A stretch of DNA of 64,000 bases from Salinisphaera orenii subsp. orenii MK-B5 (GTDB lineage Bacteria; Pseudomonadota; Gammaproteobacteria; Nevskiales; Salinisphaeraceae). The position numbers and the translations under genes were made by a program. Numbering within the stretch: the stretch's first letter is position 1; every line of letters starts with the position of its first letter. The notes below the pieces were generated by a model. It ran no database searches. It saw only the letters and a program-made list of their open reading frames with translations, and was not told where the DNA came from. Positions 8,354 to 17,987 of the stretch are shown one piece after another. The DNA is taken from assembly GCF_003788635.1 (NCBI RefSeq), contig NZ_AYKH01000005.1, positions 62,001 to 126,000 on the forward strand, written 5' to 3'.

Positions 8354-9182
8354 TCTTGTTCTCCTCGGACCGGGGTGCATCCTGAAAATAATAGATGCCG
8401 ACGCCGGTTCGCACGACCGGGGTCTCGGTGTCCTGTTCGTCGATCTCATGGCGTTCCAGCCAGTCGTCGAGCGTCTCCAGCAGCTGCTGGCCGTGTTCCG
8501 AGGCTAGCCGGTGGAACACCGGCAGGGCGCGCACGTCGACGCGGGCATTGAACACCGTGCGCTGGAAACGAGCCGGGGTGTCCGCATGCCGGCCGATGTT
8601 GTGGGCGATCGTGGCCAGCAGATCGTGGCTGGCGGTGCCCAGCATGCGCAGACTCTCGGGGTCGCTGGCCATGGGCACATAGGCGCGGCCGAGCACGCTG
8701 ACCTGATCGCGATCGTCGATGTCGACCGCGCCGACGCGCTCGAGCTCCTCGAATACGGCGTTGACCGGAATGTCGCCGCTGTATCGACGTACGAGTGCGG
8801 TGAAGCCGCTGTCGGCGTCGCCGAAATCGAGCACCCGGGGATGGCCGCGATCGTCGTTGAAGTCCGGGTCGCGGTGCCAGCCCGCCAGCACGCGGGTGGC
8901 CCGGTTGGCACCGCCCCAGGTGGGATCGACGTAATCCTGATCGCCAGCCTCGCGCAGGCGCCGCACTTCCTTGCGGGTCAGGCCGGTGACCACGGCGACG
9001 CGTGAGTCGGTCGGCGGTCGGCCGCGGGCGTCGCTCGCCTCGCGGGCGACGTCGACATACACGCCGCGTGCGATCTCGGCAAAATCCCGGTATGCGATCC
9101 CGTGCTGCAGCAGGATGCGCACGACCGGGCGAAGCAGGCGGCGGCAGGCCCGTGCCAGCCATTGGCGGGCGTCGTCTTTCAT
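8343..9182 (-). CDS. DUF6502 family protein (putative HTH regulator)
   Basis: Protein of 279 residues matching what I know of the DUF6502 family. The N-terminal region has the family pattern GIAYRDFAEIARGVYVDVA. It is followed by SRVAVVTGLTRKEVRRLRE (about 65-85), which reads as a helix-turn-helix where a DNA-recognition helix would be expected. The C-terminal half is alpha-helical without recognised catalytic motifs, and no signal peptide or membrane segment is seen. It is the first gene of a two-gene operon with the DUF5666 lipoprotein, so regulating that lipoprotein or an envelope response is an inference. The ATG at 9182 has no clear SD; a TATAAT ends only 6 nt upstream, so the mRNA may be leaderless. 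Confidence 0.8.
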   Translation of the reverse strand: MKDDARQWLARACRRLLRPVVRILLQHGIAYRDFAEIARGVYVDVAREASDARGRPPTDSRVAVVTGLTRKEVRRLREAGDQDYVDPTWGGANRATRVLAGWHRDPDFNDDRGHPRVLDFGDADSGFTALVRRYSGDIPVNAVFEELERVGAVDIDDRDQVSVLGRAYVPMASDPESLRMLGTASHDLLATIAHNIGRHADTPARFQRTVFNARVDVRALPVFHRLASEHGQQLLETLDDWLERHEIDEQDTETPVVRTGVGIYYFQDAPRSEENKNDD

Positions 9183-9188
9183 TCGTGA

Positions 9189-9194
9189 ATTATA
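9189..9194 (-). promoter_or_regulatory. Consensus -10 hexamer immediately before the DUF6502 gene
   Basis: A perfect TATAAT on the minus strand (9194 to 9189) ends 6 nt before the ATG at 9182, which would put the transcription start at or within a base or two of the A of the start codon. No good -35 is visible at 17 nt. The 99-nt interval also has to hold the divergent nadA promoter. Confidence 0.5.
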
Positions 9195-9281
9195 TAGACA
9201 TACGCGGCTCGCGGCTTGTGGCGGGGAGCGGCGCCGGCGGACTGTGATACATTCTAAGGACAATATCCGCCTGCAATCATC

Positions 9282-10382
9282 ATGACTGCGAACGCATTCG
9301 CCCTGCAGGATTACTCCTTCTACGACGATGCGACCTGCGACGAGCGCATTCGGGCCGCCAAGGCCGCACTCGGCTCGCGCTGCGCGATTCTCGGTCACCA
9401 CTACCAGCGCGACGAGGTCTTCGCACACGCCGATTACACCGGCGACTCGCTGAAGCTGTCGAAGCTGGCAGCGAATTCCGACGCCGAATACATCGTCTTC
9501 TGTGGCGTGCACTTCATGGCCGAAGTCGCCGACATCCTGTCGCGGCCCGACCAGCAGGTGATCCTGCCGGATATGGCCGCCGGTTGCTCGATGGCGGACA
9601 TGGCCAACCTGCGCAACGTCGAGCGCGCCTGGCGCGAGCTCTCCGAAGTGCTCGAGCCCGACGAGCAGGTCACGCCGGTCACCTACATCAACTCGGCGGC
9701 CGATCTGAAGGCGTTCTGCGGCCGCCACGGCGGCATCGTGTGTACTTCGTCCAACGCCCGCGGCGTGCTCGACTGGTCGTTCTCGCGTCGCGAGAAGGTG
9801 CTGTTCTTCCCCGATCAGCACCTGGGGCGCAATACCGGCCACGACATGGGCATCCCGCTGGACGAGATGGTCGTCTGGGATTTCTCGAAGCCGATGGGCG
9901 GGCTCACCGCGGACGAGATCCGCGGCGCGCGCATCATCCTCTGGAAGGGATTCTGCTCGGTCCACCAGATGTTCCACCCCAATCACATCCACAAGTTCCG
10001 GGAGGAACATCCGGAAGGCCGGGTGATCTCCCATCCCGAGAATGCCTTCGAGGTCTGTCAGGCCTCCGACGTGGTCGGTTCCACCGAGACCATTCTCCGG
10101 CACGTGCGTGCCAGCGAACCGGGCACGCACTGGCTGGTGGGCACCGAACTCAATCTGGTCAATCGCCTGCACCACGAGATGGCCGACAAGGGCGTGAAGG
10201 TGCAGTTCATGTCGCCGGTCGTGTGCATGTGCTCGACCATGTTCCGCACCGATCCCCAGCATCTGGCCTGGGTTCTGGACAATCTGGTCGAGGGCGAGGT
10301 CGTCAACCGTATTCAGGTGCCGGCCGACGAGGCGCGCGAAGCCAAGGCGACGCTCGATCTCATGCTCGAGATCACGGCCTAG
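9282..10382 (+). CDS. nadA: Quinolinate synthase
   Basis: NadA condenses iminoaspartate with dihydroxyacetone phosphate to quinolinate, the entry to NAD synthesis; it is cytosolic and oxygen-sensitive, with a [4Fe-4S] cluster. The 366-residue length fits the longer NadA subtype. Recognisable motifs are GHHYQRDEV near residue 38, the substrate-site segment [10 protein letters not shown], and cysteines in [18 protein letters not shown] and VCMCSTM that fit the cluster ligands. nadB and nadC are not nearby. The SD is weak (AAGGAC lies about 20 nt upstream). The gene is divergent from the DUF6502 operon. Confidence 0.97.
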   Translation: MTANAFALQDYSFYDDATCDERIRAAKAALGSRCAILGHHYQRDEVFAHADYTGDSLKLSKLAANSDAEYIVFCGVHFMAEVADILSRPDQQVILPDMAAGCSMADMANLRNVERAWRELSEVLEPDEQVTPVTYINSAADLKAFCGRHGGIVCTSSNARGVLDWSFSRREKVLFFPDQHLGRNTGHDMGIPLDEMVVWDFSKPMGGLTADEIRGARIILWKGFCSVHQMFHPNHIHKFREEHPEGRVISHPENAFEVCQASDVVGSTETILRHVRASEPGTHWLVGTELNLVNRLHHEMADKGVKVQFMSPVVCMCSTMFRTDPQHLAWVLDNLVEGEVVNRIQVPADEAREAKATLDLMLEITA

Positions 10383-10540
10383 GCCGCGGCAGCGAGCGGC
10401 ACGCGCCGGGCGCCACGCCTGAGCGTGCGCCGCGTCTGCGCTACACTATGCGGCCTTACCGGATCAGACAACGCGTCGACGCCCGCGCCCGCAGGCGGCG
10501 ACGCTACGGCTTCTTCGTTTTACAGACAGATCATTTGCCC

Positions 10541-11830
10541 ATGTTTGATGCCATGCAACGCATTGTCGATTTCGACCCCGAGCTGGCGTCGGCCATCGCC
10601 GACGAGGACCAGCGCCAGGAAGATCACATCGAGCTGATCGCCTCGGAGAACTACACCAGTCCTCGGGTGATGGAAGCCCAGGGATCGCTGCTGACCAACA
10701 AGTACGCGGAAGGTTATCCGGGCAAGCGCTTCTACGGCGGCTGCGAATACGTCGATGTGGCCGAGCAGCTGGCGATCGATCGCGCCTGCCGGCTGTTCGA
10801 ATGCGACTATGCCAACGTGCAGCCGCATTCGGGTGCCCAGGCCAACGCCGCGGTCTATCTCGCGCTGGTCAAGCCCGGCGACACGATTCTGGGCATGAGC
10901 CTGGACGCCGGCGGCCATCTGACCCACGGCGCGGCGCCGAACTTCTCCGGTCGCAATTACAACGCGGTGCAGTACGGCCTCAACGAGCAGACCGGCGAGC
11001 TCGATTACGACGAGATCCAGCGGCTGGCCGACGAACACCGGCCGAAGATGCTCATCGGCGGCTTCTCGGCCTATTCCCGCCGGATCGACTGGGCGCGGAT
11101 GCGTCAGATCGCGGACTCGGTGGGTGCCTGGCTGCTCGTGGACATGGCGCACGTCGCCGGTCTCGTGGCTGCGGGTGAATACCCGAGCCCGCTGCCGCAC
11201 GCGCACGTGGTCACGACCACGACCCACAAGACCCTGCGCGGCCCGCGCGGGGGGCTGATCCTGTCCGCTCACGGCGACGAGGCCCTCTACAAAAAGCTGA
11301 ATTCCGCGGTGTTCCCGGGTACGCAGGGCGGCCCGCTCATGCACGTCATCGCCGGCAAGGCGGTCGCGTTCAAGGAAGCGCTCGAACCCGAGTTCCAGAC
11401 CTATTCGCGCCAGGTCGTGGCCAATGCCCGGGCGATGGCGCAGGTCTTCATGGACCGCAATTACGAGGTCGTGTCCGGCGGCACGGACAACCACCTGATG
11501 CTGGTCAGCCTGGTGCGCCAGGACATCACCGGCAAGGATGCGGAAGCGCTGCTCGGCAAGGCGCACATCACCGCGAACAAGAACGCCGTGCCCGGCGACC
11601 CGCGCTCGCCCTTCGTCACCTCCGGGCTGCGCATCGGTACGCCCGCGGCCACCACGCGCGGTTTCGACGAGAACGAAATGCGCCAGGTCGCCGGCTGGAT
11701 CTGCGACGTGCTCGACACGCTGGCCGATGGCGGCGATGTCGACGCCATGGTCGCCCGGGTGCGCACGGCGGTCACCGAGCTGTGCGCCCGGCACGCGGTG
11801 TATCGCGCGGCCGAGAAGGGCGCCGCCTAG
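10541..11830 (+). CDS. glyA: Serine hydroxymethyltransferase
   Basis: PLP enzyme that interconverts serine and glycine while loading tetrahydrofolate with a one-carbon unit. It is 429 residues, close to the E. coli enzyme, and starts [11 protein letters not shown]; an in-frame ATG at 10553 is an alternative start. The conserved [13 protein letters not shown] and [14 protein letters not shown] blocks are present, and the PLP lysine is Lys230 in [13 protein letters not shown]. The gene leads the glyA-nrdR-rib cluster, and nrdR begins 24 nt after its stop. A TACACT -10-like hexamer lies about 100 nt upstream. Confidence 0.98.
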   Translation: MFDAMQRIVDFDPELASAIADEDQRQEDHIELIASENYTSPRVMEAQGSLLTNKYAEGYPGKRFYGGCEYVDVAEQLAIDRACRLFECDYANVQPHSGAQANAAVYLALVKPGDTILGMSLDAGGHLTHGAAPNFSGRNYNAVQYGLNEQTGELDYDEIQRLADEHRPKMLIGGFSAYSRRIDWARMRQIADSVGAWLLVDMAHVAGLVAAGEYPSPLPHAHVVTTTTHKTLRGPRGGLILSAHGDEALYKKLNSAVFPGTQGGPLMHVIAGKAVAFKEALEPEFQTYSRQVVANARAMAQVFMDRNYEVVSGGTDNHLMLVSLVRQDITGKDAEALLGKAHITANKNAVPGDPRSPFVTSGLRIGTPAATTRGFDENEMRQVAGWICDVLDTLADGGDVDAMVARVRTAVTELCARHAVYRAAEKGAA

Positions 11831-11854
11831 GCTGCGCCGTCCGCGGGGTTCGCC

Positions 11855-12361
11855 GTGCAGTGTCCGTTCTGCGACGAGCGCGCCACGCGCGTGGTCGACT
11901 CGCGCCTGGCCGCGGAAGGCAGCCAGGTGCGGCGTCGGCGCGAATGTCCGGCGTGCAGCGCCCGCTTCACCACCTTCGAGACCGCGGAGCTGGTGCTGCC
12001 ACGCATCGTCAAGAGCGACGGTACGCCCGAGCCCTTCGACGAAAACAAGCTGCGCCAGGGGATCGAACGGGCGCTCTACAAGCGCCCGGTGGCGGCCGAG
12101 GCCATCGACACCGCGATCATCCACATACTCCAGCGCCTGCGTACGGACGCCGAGCGCGAGGTCGCCTCGCGTCAACTCGGTGAGTGGGTGATGGCGGAAC
12201 TGCGCGAACTCGACCAGGTGGCCTACGTCCGCTTCGCCTCGGTGTATCGCCGTTTCGAGGACGTCAACGCCTTTCGCGAGGAGATCGAACGGCTCGAGGC
12301 GGCGCCCGACCCGGACAGCGGCCAGCTGTCGCTGATCGACGCCGGCGGAAAGGACCGGTGA
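11855..12361 (+). CDS. nrdR: Transcriptional repressor NrdR
   Basis: ATP/dATP-sensing repressor of ribonucleotide reductase genes, 168 residues. The N-terminal zinc ribbon has Cys3, Cys6, Cys31 and Cys34 (MQCPFC and ECPACSARF), followed by an ATP-cone domain from about residue 49. The start codon is GTG, chosen because it gives the family N-terminus M(Q/H)CPFC. The stop overlaps the GTG start of ribD (GTGA), suggesting translational coupling. Its usual NrdR-box targets (nrd operons) are not in this window. Confidence 0.97.
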   Translation: MQCPFCDERATRVVDSRLAAEGSQVRRRRECPACSARFTTFETAELVLPRIVKSDGTPEPFDENKLRQGIERALYKRPVAAEAIDTAIIHILQRLRTDAEREVASRQLGEWVMAELRELDQVAYVRFASVYRRFEDVNAFREEIERLEAAPDPDSGQLSLIDAGGKDR

Positions 12362-13488
12362 GCGCGCCCGGCGTGCGCGAGGCCGTGCACCGCTACTTTA
12401 TGCAGGGTGCGATCGAGCTGGCCCGGCGCGGCTGGTACACCACGCGCCCGAACCCCCGCGTCGGCTGCATCCTGGTCGCGGACGAGCGGATCATCGGCGA
12501 GGGCTGGCACGAACGGGCCGGCGAGGGACACGCCGAGCGGCGCGCCCTCGACGACGCCGCCGGCCGCGGGCACGCCACGCGCGGCGCCACCGCCTACGTC
12601 ACGCTCGAGCCCTGCAGCCATGTCGGCCGCACGGCGCCCTGCACCGAGGCGCTCATCGAGGCCGGCGTGTCGCGGGTGGTGATCGGCGCGGGCGACCCGA
12701 ATCCGGCGGTGGACGGTCGCGGCGTTTCGGCGCTGCGCGCGGCCGGCATCGACGTCGTCACCGGCGTGCTCGCCGATCGCTGTCGTGAGTTGAACCCGGG
12801 CTTCAACCGGCGAATGACCAGCGGCCGGCCGCGGGTGCGCGTCAAGCTCGCCATGAGCCTCGACGGCCGCACGGCCGCGGCCAACGGCGAGAGCCAGTGG
12901 ATCACCGGCGAGGCGGCGCGCGCGGACGTGCACCGGCTGCGCGCCGAATCCGGCGCCGTGCTGGTCGGCCGAGGCACGCGCCAGGCCGACGATCCGTCGC
13001 TGACGGTACGCCTCGACGGCGAGTGGCCGCAGCCGCTGCGCGTGGTGGTCGACACCCACCTCGAGATCACGCCGGCCGCACGGATGCTCGAGCCACCCGG
13101 CGCCGTGCGCATCTTCACCGCCAGCGCGGACGACGCCCGCATCGATGCGCTCGAACGGGCCGGTGCCGCGGTCGAGCGCGTCGCCCTGGCCGGCGAGGGT
13201 CTGGATCTGCCGGCCGTGCTCGACAGCCTCGGCGCGCAGGAGATCAACGACGTACTCGTCGAAGCCGGACCGACGCTGGCCGGTTCGCTGGCCGAGGCCG
13301 GCTGCGTCGACGAGTACCTCCTCTACATGGCGCCGATGCTCATCGGCGACACCGGCCGTGGGCTGGTGCATCTGCCCGGCGCGAACCGCCTCGCCGATGC
13401 GCGGCCGCTCGAGATCATCGCGGTCGAGCCGGTCGGATCCGACTGGCGCATTCGGGCTCGCCCCGCGGCGGCCGACAACAGGAACTGA
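12358..13488 (+). CDS. ribD: Bifunctional riboflavin deaminase/reductase
   Basis: RibD carries out the deamination and side-chain reduction steps after GTP cyclohydrolase II in riboflavin synthesis. It is 376 residues. The N-terminal deaminase domain has zinc ligands His58 (in HAE, with Glu60), Cys86 and Cys95 ([11 protein letters not shown]). The C-terminal NADPH-dependent reductase domain starts near [15 protein letters not shown]. The GTG start at 12358 overlaps the nrdR stop by 4 nt and has GGAAAGGA upstream. ribE follows after 7 nt, so nrdR, ribD and ribE are probably one transcript. Confidence 0.97.
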   Translation: MSAPGVREAVHRYFMQGAIELARRGWYTTRPNPRVGCILVADERIIGEGWHERAGEGHAERRALDDAAGRGHATRGATAYVTLEPCSHVGRTAPCTEALIEAGVSRVVIGAGDPNPAVDGRGVSALRAAGIDVVTGVLADRCRELNPGFNRRMTSGRPRVRVKLAMSLDGRTAAANGESQWITGEAARADVHRLRAESGAVLVGRGTRQADDPSLTVRLDGEWPQPLRVVVDTHLEITPAARMLEPPGAVRIFTASADDARIDALERAGAAVERVALAGEGLDLPAVLDSLGAQEINDVLVEAGPTLAGSLAEAGCVDEYLLYMAPMLIGDTGRGLVHLPGANRLADARPLEIIAVEPVGSDWRIRARPAAADNRN

Positions 13489-13495
13489 AAAACGC

Positions 13496-14089
13496 ATGTT
13501 CACCGGAATCATCAAGGGCATCGGCACCGTGGCCGAGATCGAGCCCGTGGGCGGCGACACCCGTCTGGTCATCGACACCGGCGACGCCGATCTCGGCCCG
13601 ATCGCCCTCGGCGACAGCATCGCCGTATCCGGCGTGTGCCTGACCGCCACCGCGCTCGACGGCCGGCGCTTCGCCGCCGACGTCTCCCAGGAAACGCTGT
13701 CGCTGACGACACTGGGCGCACTCGCGGTCGGCTCGCACGTGAACCTGGAGGCGGCCCTGCGCGCCGGTGAACCGCTGGGCGGACATCTCGTGTCCGGCCA
13801 CGTCGACGGCTTCGGGACCCTGGCCGAGAAGACGGCGGATGCGCGTTCCTGGCGGCTGGTCTTTTCGGTGCCGGCGGCCCTGTCGCGCTTTTTCGCCGCC
13901 AAGGGCTCGGTCTGTGTCGACGGCATCAGCCTGACGGTGAACGAAGTCGCCGACGACCGCTTCGGCGTCAACATCGTGCCGCACACCATGGCGCACACCA
14001 CGCTGGGTGAGCGCGAGGTCGGCGACCGGGTCAACCTCGAGATCGACGTCATCGCGCGCTATCTCGCGCGTCTGGTTGACGCCCGCTGA
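13496..14089 (+). CDS. ribE: Riboflavin synthase alpha chain
   Basis: Dismutates two 6,7-dimethyl-8-ribityllumazines to riboflavin plus the pyrimidine that RibH reuses. It is 197 residues with the two tandem lumazine-binding barrels expected: MFTGIIKGIG opens the first and GGHLVSGHVDG starts the second. CVDGISLTVN is the second-repeat counterpart of GVCLTAT. The start lies 7 nt after ribD and its SD (AGGA) sits inside the end of ribD. Confidence 0.97.
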   Translation: MFTGIIKGIGTVAEIEPVGGDTRLVIDTGDADLGPIALGDSIAVSGVCLTATALDGRRFAADVSQETLSLTTLGALAVGSHVNLEAALRAGEPLGGHLVSGHVDGFGTLAEKTADARSWRLVFSVPAALSRFFAAKGSVCVDGISLTVNEVADDRFGVNIVPHTMAHTTLGEREVGDRVNLEIDVIARYLARLVDAR

Positions 14090-14192
14090 GGCGCCGGCAC
14101 CCGGCGGGGCCCACGCCCGAGGCCGGAACGCGGTGCTAGAATGCGCGCCGCCGCCGCAGCTCTCGCGGCGGCCAATCGATCAAGGACACACC

Positions 14193-15326
14193 ATGCCCAT
14201 CAGCCCCATCGAGGATGTCGTTGCGGACATGCGCGCCGGGCGCATGGTCATCATGCTCGACGACGCCAACCGCGAGAACGAAGGCGATCTCATCATGGCC
14301 GCCGAATGCGTGCGGCCCGAGGACATCAACTTCATGGCCCGCTACGGGCGCGGGCTGATCTGTCTGACGCTGACGCGGGAGCGCTGTCGGCAGTTGCACC
14401 TGCCACTGATGGTCGCGGCCAGCGACGCCGAGCAATCGACCAACTTCACGCTCTCGATCGAGGCCGCGGAAGGGGTGACCACCGGCATCTCCGCGCACGA
14501 TCGCGCCCAGACGGTGCGCGCGGCGGTGCAGAAGGACGCCCGGCCGTCGGATCTGGTCCAGCCCGGTCACATCTTCCCGCTGATGTCGCAGCCGGGCGGC
14601 ACGCTGGCGCGCGCGGGCCATACCGAAGCCGGCTGCGATCTCGCCCGTCTGGCCGGCCTGGAGCCGGCCTCGGTGATCGTGGAGATCCTCAACGAGGACG
14701 GCACCATGGCGCGGCTGCCGGATCTGGAGGCCTTCGCCGCCGAGCACGACATCCGGCTCGGCACCATCGCCGATCTCATTCGCTATCGCATCGAGAACGA
14801 GCGCACGGTCGTGCGCGTGACCGAGTCCGAGGTCGAGACCGAGTTCGGTCCGTTCACGCTGGTCTCCTACGAGGACGAGGTCGACAAGGTCGTGCATTTC
14901 GCGATGGTGCGCGGCGCGATCGACCCCGAGACGCCGACGCTGGTGCGCGTGCACGTGCGCAACACGCTCTCCGACGTGCTGGGCGTGCGCCACGGCGATT
15001 TCGGCTGGCCGCTGCGCGACACGCTGGCGCGGGTGGCCGCGGAGGGCTGCGGCGTGGTGGTCGTGCTGCGCAAGCCCGAATCCGCGCGCGAACTCATCGA
15101 ACGCATCCGTCTGGTCGAGGGCGCGGAGGCTGCTGCGGCGCCGGACGGCGGCGATCCGGGCGGCGACGAAAGCCGTATTCTGCGCACCTACGGCGTCGGC
15201 GCCCAGATTCTGACCGATCTCGGCGTGCGCCGGATGCGCGTGCTCTCGGCGCCCATGCGGCTGCAGGCGATCTCGGGCTTCGGGCTCGAGGTCGTCGAGT
15301 ACGTGCAGGGCGACGACGGCGACTGA
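14193..15326 (+). CDS. ribB: 3,4-dihydroxy-2-butanone 4-phosphate synthase with inactive GTP cyclohydrolase II-like domain (RibBX type)
   Basis: Makes the four-carbon unit for lumazine from ribulose 5-phosphate. It is 377 residues. The N-terminal DHBP synthase domain is intact: [17 protein letters not shown] at 22-38, and [13 protein letters not shown] further on. The C-terminal half resembles GTP cyclohydrolase II, but the zinc-binding Cys triad of RibA is absent: where RibA has SECLTGD and RCDCG, this protein reads VRNTLSD and RHGDFG (about 255-271). It should therefore lack GTPCH II activity, matching the RibBX proteins known in proteobacteria, and a separate ribA is needed elsewhere. AAGGA precedes the ATG, and a TAGAAT -10-like hexamer at 14137 suggests its own promoter. 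No FMN riboswitch was recognised upstream. Confidence 0.95.
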   Translation: MPISPIEDVVADMRAGRMVIMLDDANRENEGDLIMAAECVRPEDINFMARYGRGLICLTLTRERCRQLHLPLMVAASDAEQSTNFTLSIEAAEGVTTGISAHDRAQTVRAAVQKDARPSDLVQPGHIFPLMSQPGGTLARAGHTEAGCDLARLAGLEPASVIVEILNEDGTMARLPDLEAFAAEHDIRLGTIADLIRYRIENERTVVRVTESEVETEFGPFTLVSYEDEVDKVVHFAMVRGAIDPETPTLVRVHVRNTLSDVLGVRHGDFGWPLRDTLARVAAEGCGVVVVLRKPESARELIERIRLVEGAEAAAAPDGGDPGGDESRILRTYGVGAQILTDLGVRRMRVLSAPMRLQAISGFGLEVVEYVQGDDGD

Positions 15327-15392
15327 TTCATTCCGCGTGGCCGCGCACGCCGCGCGTGCGATAATGGGCCAACGCTCAAGCGAGGACGCGCC

Positions 15393-15875
15393 ATGCGCAC
15401 GCTGCAAGGGGAATTCGACGGCAGTGGTCTGAAGATCGCGGTGCTGTGCACCCGCTGGAACGACGACGTCGTCGATCGGCTGGTCGACGGCGCCATGGAT
15501 GTGCTCAGCGACTGCGGTGTTGACGACGATGACATCACGCTCGTGCGAGTGCCGGGCGCCTTCGAGCTGCCGCTGGTGGCGGATCGTCTCGCCGATCGCT
15601 ACGCCGAGGACGGCGGCCTCGACGGCATCGTGGCGCTGGGTGCGGTGATCCGCGGCGAGACGCCGCACTTCGACTACATCTGCACCGAATGCGCCAAGGG
15701 GCTGTCGGCGACGGCGCTGGAATACGGTCTGCCCGTGGGCTTCGGCGTGATCACCGCCGACACCGCAGAGCAGGCCGATGCGCGGGCGCAGGCCGACGAG
15801 GACCACAACAAGGGCGCCGAGGCGGCCAGCGCGGTCGTGGAGATGATCACGTTGCTGCGCTCCATCGAGGACTGA
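15393..15875 (+). CDS. ribH: 6,7-dimethyl-8-ribityllumazine synthase
   Basis: Condenses the RibD product with dihydroxybutanone phosphate from RibB, the penultimate riboflavin step. It is 160 residues. Family landmarks are IAVLCTRWND near the start, VPGAFELPL at about 54-62, and GAVIRGETPHFDYIC at about 84-98, which includes the catalytic-site His. It assembles into icosahedral 60-mers or smaller oligomers in relatives. The 66-nt gap from ribB contains GATAAT at 15360, so an extra promoter is possible. Confidence 0.97.
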   Translation: MRTLQGEFDGSGLKIAVLCTRWNDDVVDRLVDGAMDVLSDCGVDDDDITLVRVPGAFELPLVADRLADRYAEDGGLDGIVALGAVIRGETPHFDYICTECAKGLSATALEYGLPVGFGVITADTAEQADARAQADEDHNKGAEAASAVVEMITLLRSIED

Positions 15876-15882
15876 CAACGCA

Positions 15883-16395
15883 GTGCCGATCGAGAACCAA
15901 TCCCTGGGCGACGCCGCCGACTCATCGGACGACGACGATCGCCTGCCGGAACTGCCGCCGCGGATGGCGGGCGGCGCCCGCATCCGTGCGCGCATGGCCG
16001 CCGTGCAGGCGCTCTACCAGTGGCGCATGACCGGCACCGAGCTCGGCGCGCTGGTGCTGCAGTTCGCCCAGGCCGGGCGTCTGAGTGCGCTCGATCGTGA
16101 GTATTTCGAGACGCTCCTGCGCGGCGTGGCCTACGACGCCGAAGCGCTGGAAGCGATCTTCGACGCGCATCTGAGCCGACCGGCTGCACAGCTGGACCCG
16201 GTGGAGCACGCCATCCTGCTGCTGGCGACCTACGAACTGCGCGATCGCGTCGAGATTCCGTTCGCTGCGGTCATCAACGAGGCGACCAATCTCGCCAAGG
16301 TGTTCGGCGCGACCGACGGCCATCGCTTCGTCAACGGCGTGCTGGACGCCACCGCGCGCGATCTGCGCGCCCGCGAGACGCCGGCCGGCGACTGA
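15883..16395 (+). CDS. nusB: Transcription antitermination factor NusB
   Basis: All-helical RNA-binding protein that joins NusE (S10) on boxA RNA during rRNA antitermination. It is 170 residues, with the family core from RARMAAVQALYQW (about 37) to GHRFVNGVLDA near the end. The first 30 or so residues are an acidic, probably disordered extension (SSDDDDRLPE). It starts with GTG 7 nt after ribH; the ribH-nusB-thiL order is typical for gammaproteobacteria. Confidence 0.95.
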   Translation: MPIENQSLGDAADSSDDDDRLPELPPRMAGGARIRARMAAVQALYQWRMTGTELGALVLQFAQAGRLSALDREYFETLLRGVAYDAEALEAIFDAHLSRPAAQLDPVEHAILLLATYELRDRVEIPFAAVINEATNLAKVFGATDGHRFVNGVLDATARDLRARETPAGD

Positions 16396-16408
16396 CACGA
16401 CCGCCCGC

Positions 16409-17386
16409 GTGCGCGAGTTCCAGCTGATCGACCGGCTCGCCGCTCGCCTGGCCGCGCGCCGCGCCGATACGCAGCTGACCATCGGCGACGACGCCGCGGT
16501 TGTCGCGCCCGCGCCGGGCCAGGTTCTGGCGATCACCACCGACACCCTGATCAGCGGTCGTCATTTCCCGGACGACACGCCGGCCTTCGATATCGGCTGG
16601 AAGGCGATCGCGGTCAATCTGAGCGATCTGGCCGCCATGGGCGCGGCGCCGGCGTGGCTGACCGTGGCGCTGTCGACGCCCGTGCTGGATGGGCCCTGGT
16701 GCGATGATTTCGTCGACGGCGCGCTGGCTGCCATCGGCGACGCGGCCGTGGATATCGTGGGCGGCGACACGACGCGCGGTCCGCTGTCGATCACCGTGAC
16801 CGCGATCGGCATGCTGCCCGCGGGTGCGGCGCTGACGCGCGCCGGTGCCGTCCCCGGGGACGTGGTGGCCGTGACCGGAACGCTCGGCGACGCCGCGAAG
16901 GGGCTGGGGCTGTGGCCCGCGCGCGCGGACACGGGCGGCGATCCGGACACCGCGTTTCTGCTCCGACGCCTGGCCCGGCCGCAGTGGCGAAACGGCGCCG
17001 CCGTTCGGGCACTGGCGCATGCGGGCATCGACGTGTCCGACGGCTTCGGCGCCGATCTGGGCCACGTGCTGGCGGCCAGCGGTGTGGGCGCACGCATCGA
17101 GCTCGCGGCGCTGCCGGCCTCGGAGGCGCTGCGACGCCGGGCGGCGACCGACGAGGAGCGTCGCGATCTGCAGTGGCGGGGCGGCGACGACTACGAGCTG
17201 TGTCTGACTCTGCCGGCCGCGAGCGTCGACGCCGCGCGGGCGCGGCTGGACTGCGGACTCACGGTCGTCGGCGTGATCGAGTCCGAGCCCGGTCTGCGCG
17301 TGGTCGATGCCCATGGTCGACGCTGTCCGCCGTTCGAGTCGGACGCCGCGGGCTGGGACCATTTCGGCGGCCGCGGCGCGGTCTAG
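16409..17386 (+). CDS. thiL: Thiamine-monophosphate kinase
   Basis: Phosphorylates thiamine monophosphate to the active diphosphate. It is 325 residues of the PurM/ThiL ATP-binding fold. Motifs are TIGDDAAVV near residue 30, TTDTLISGRHF (about 46), and GGDDYELC in the C-terminal part. The start is GTG, 13 nt after nusB. The gene is followed not by pgpA, the common neighbour, but by a decayed gene on the opposite strand. Confidence 0.95.
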   Translation: MREFQLIDRLAARLAARRADTQLTIGDDAAVVAPAPGQVLAITTDTLISGRHFPDDTPAFDIGWKAIAVNLSDLAAMGAAPAWLTVALSTPVLDGPWCDDFVDGALAAIGDAAVDIVGGDTTRGPLSITVTAIGMLPAGAALTRAGAVPGDVVAVTGTLGDAAKGLGLWPARADTGGDPDTAFLLRRLARPQWRNGAAVRALAHAGIDVSDGFGADLGHVLAASGVGARIELAALPASEALRRRAATDEERRDLQWRGGDDYELCLTLPAASVDAARARLDCGLTVVGVIESEPGLRVVDAHGRRCPPFESDAAGWDHFGGRGAV

Positions 17387-17399
17387 CGGCAGGCGGGGC

Positions 17400-17901
17400 C
17401 AAACCCCGGGCCGCGAGCATGGGCGAAACCGACGGTCGTCGTCTCGGTCTCGTCCGGGCCTTGATGGTTCTCGCCAGGCAGATGCCACGCCCGCGCGTTG
17501 TCGGGCCGAGCCGTCAGCGGGCGCTGCGGGGCCGGGCCTGCGTCGGCGTAGTCGTCCCCGTCGACATGGAGCCGGGCCAGGGTCTCGTGGGCGTCCGTGG
17601 TTGGCCGTGTCGATCCGCAGCGCGTCGATGAGGTCGGGCTGCGCCTGCGTGCCGGCGCCTGCCCGCGCCGGATCGGCGCATCCCCGGACGCGCCGGCGGC
17701 CAGGGCCGATTCGACGACTCCGAAATCGCCGCGCGCGGCGGCATAGGGGACACGGGGCCAGCCGGCGTGTCCGGCGGGCGTGGTCGCGCAGCCGCTCGAT
17801 CGCACGGCGGGCGTCCAAAGGCGGCGCCACCGCGAGCGTGGCCAATACCGCAGTCGCGGCGACCGCGATGATGACCGTAATCCCGCGCGTGCCGTCATCA
17901 T
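17400..17901 (-). pseudogene. Remnant of a membrane-anchored TPR protein (CcmI-like)
   Basis: The minus strand carries gene-like fragments that alternate between two reading frames. From the 5' end: MMTARA (ATG at 17901 or 17898); then in the other frame ITVIIAVAATAVLATLAV, a membrane segment, and a basic linker; then GWPRVPYAAARGDFGV in the first frame; QAQPDLIDALRIDTANH in the second; and a TPR-like DAHETLARLHVDGDDYADA ending LTARPDNARAWHL in the first. The order (N-terminal membrane anchor, then TPR units) resembles CcmI/CycH-type or other anchored TPR proteins. Several frameshifts are needed to join the pieces, so the gene is most likely dead. It converges on thiL. Confidence 0.55.
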
Positions 17902-17987
17902 GATCCAGGCGCGAAGGCTATCGGCGAGACCCGAAGACGCGCGCACGTATAGAATATCGCGCTTTGCCACCGATCCGTCGTAGCCGC

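Noticed and set aside
14090-14192. FMN riboswitch before ribB
   Set aside because: The conserved RFN-element sequences were not found; only a -10-like TAGAAT and an SD are visible.
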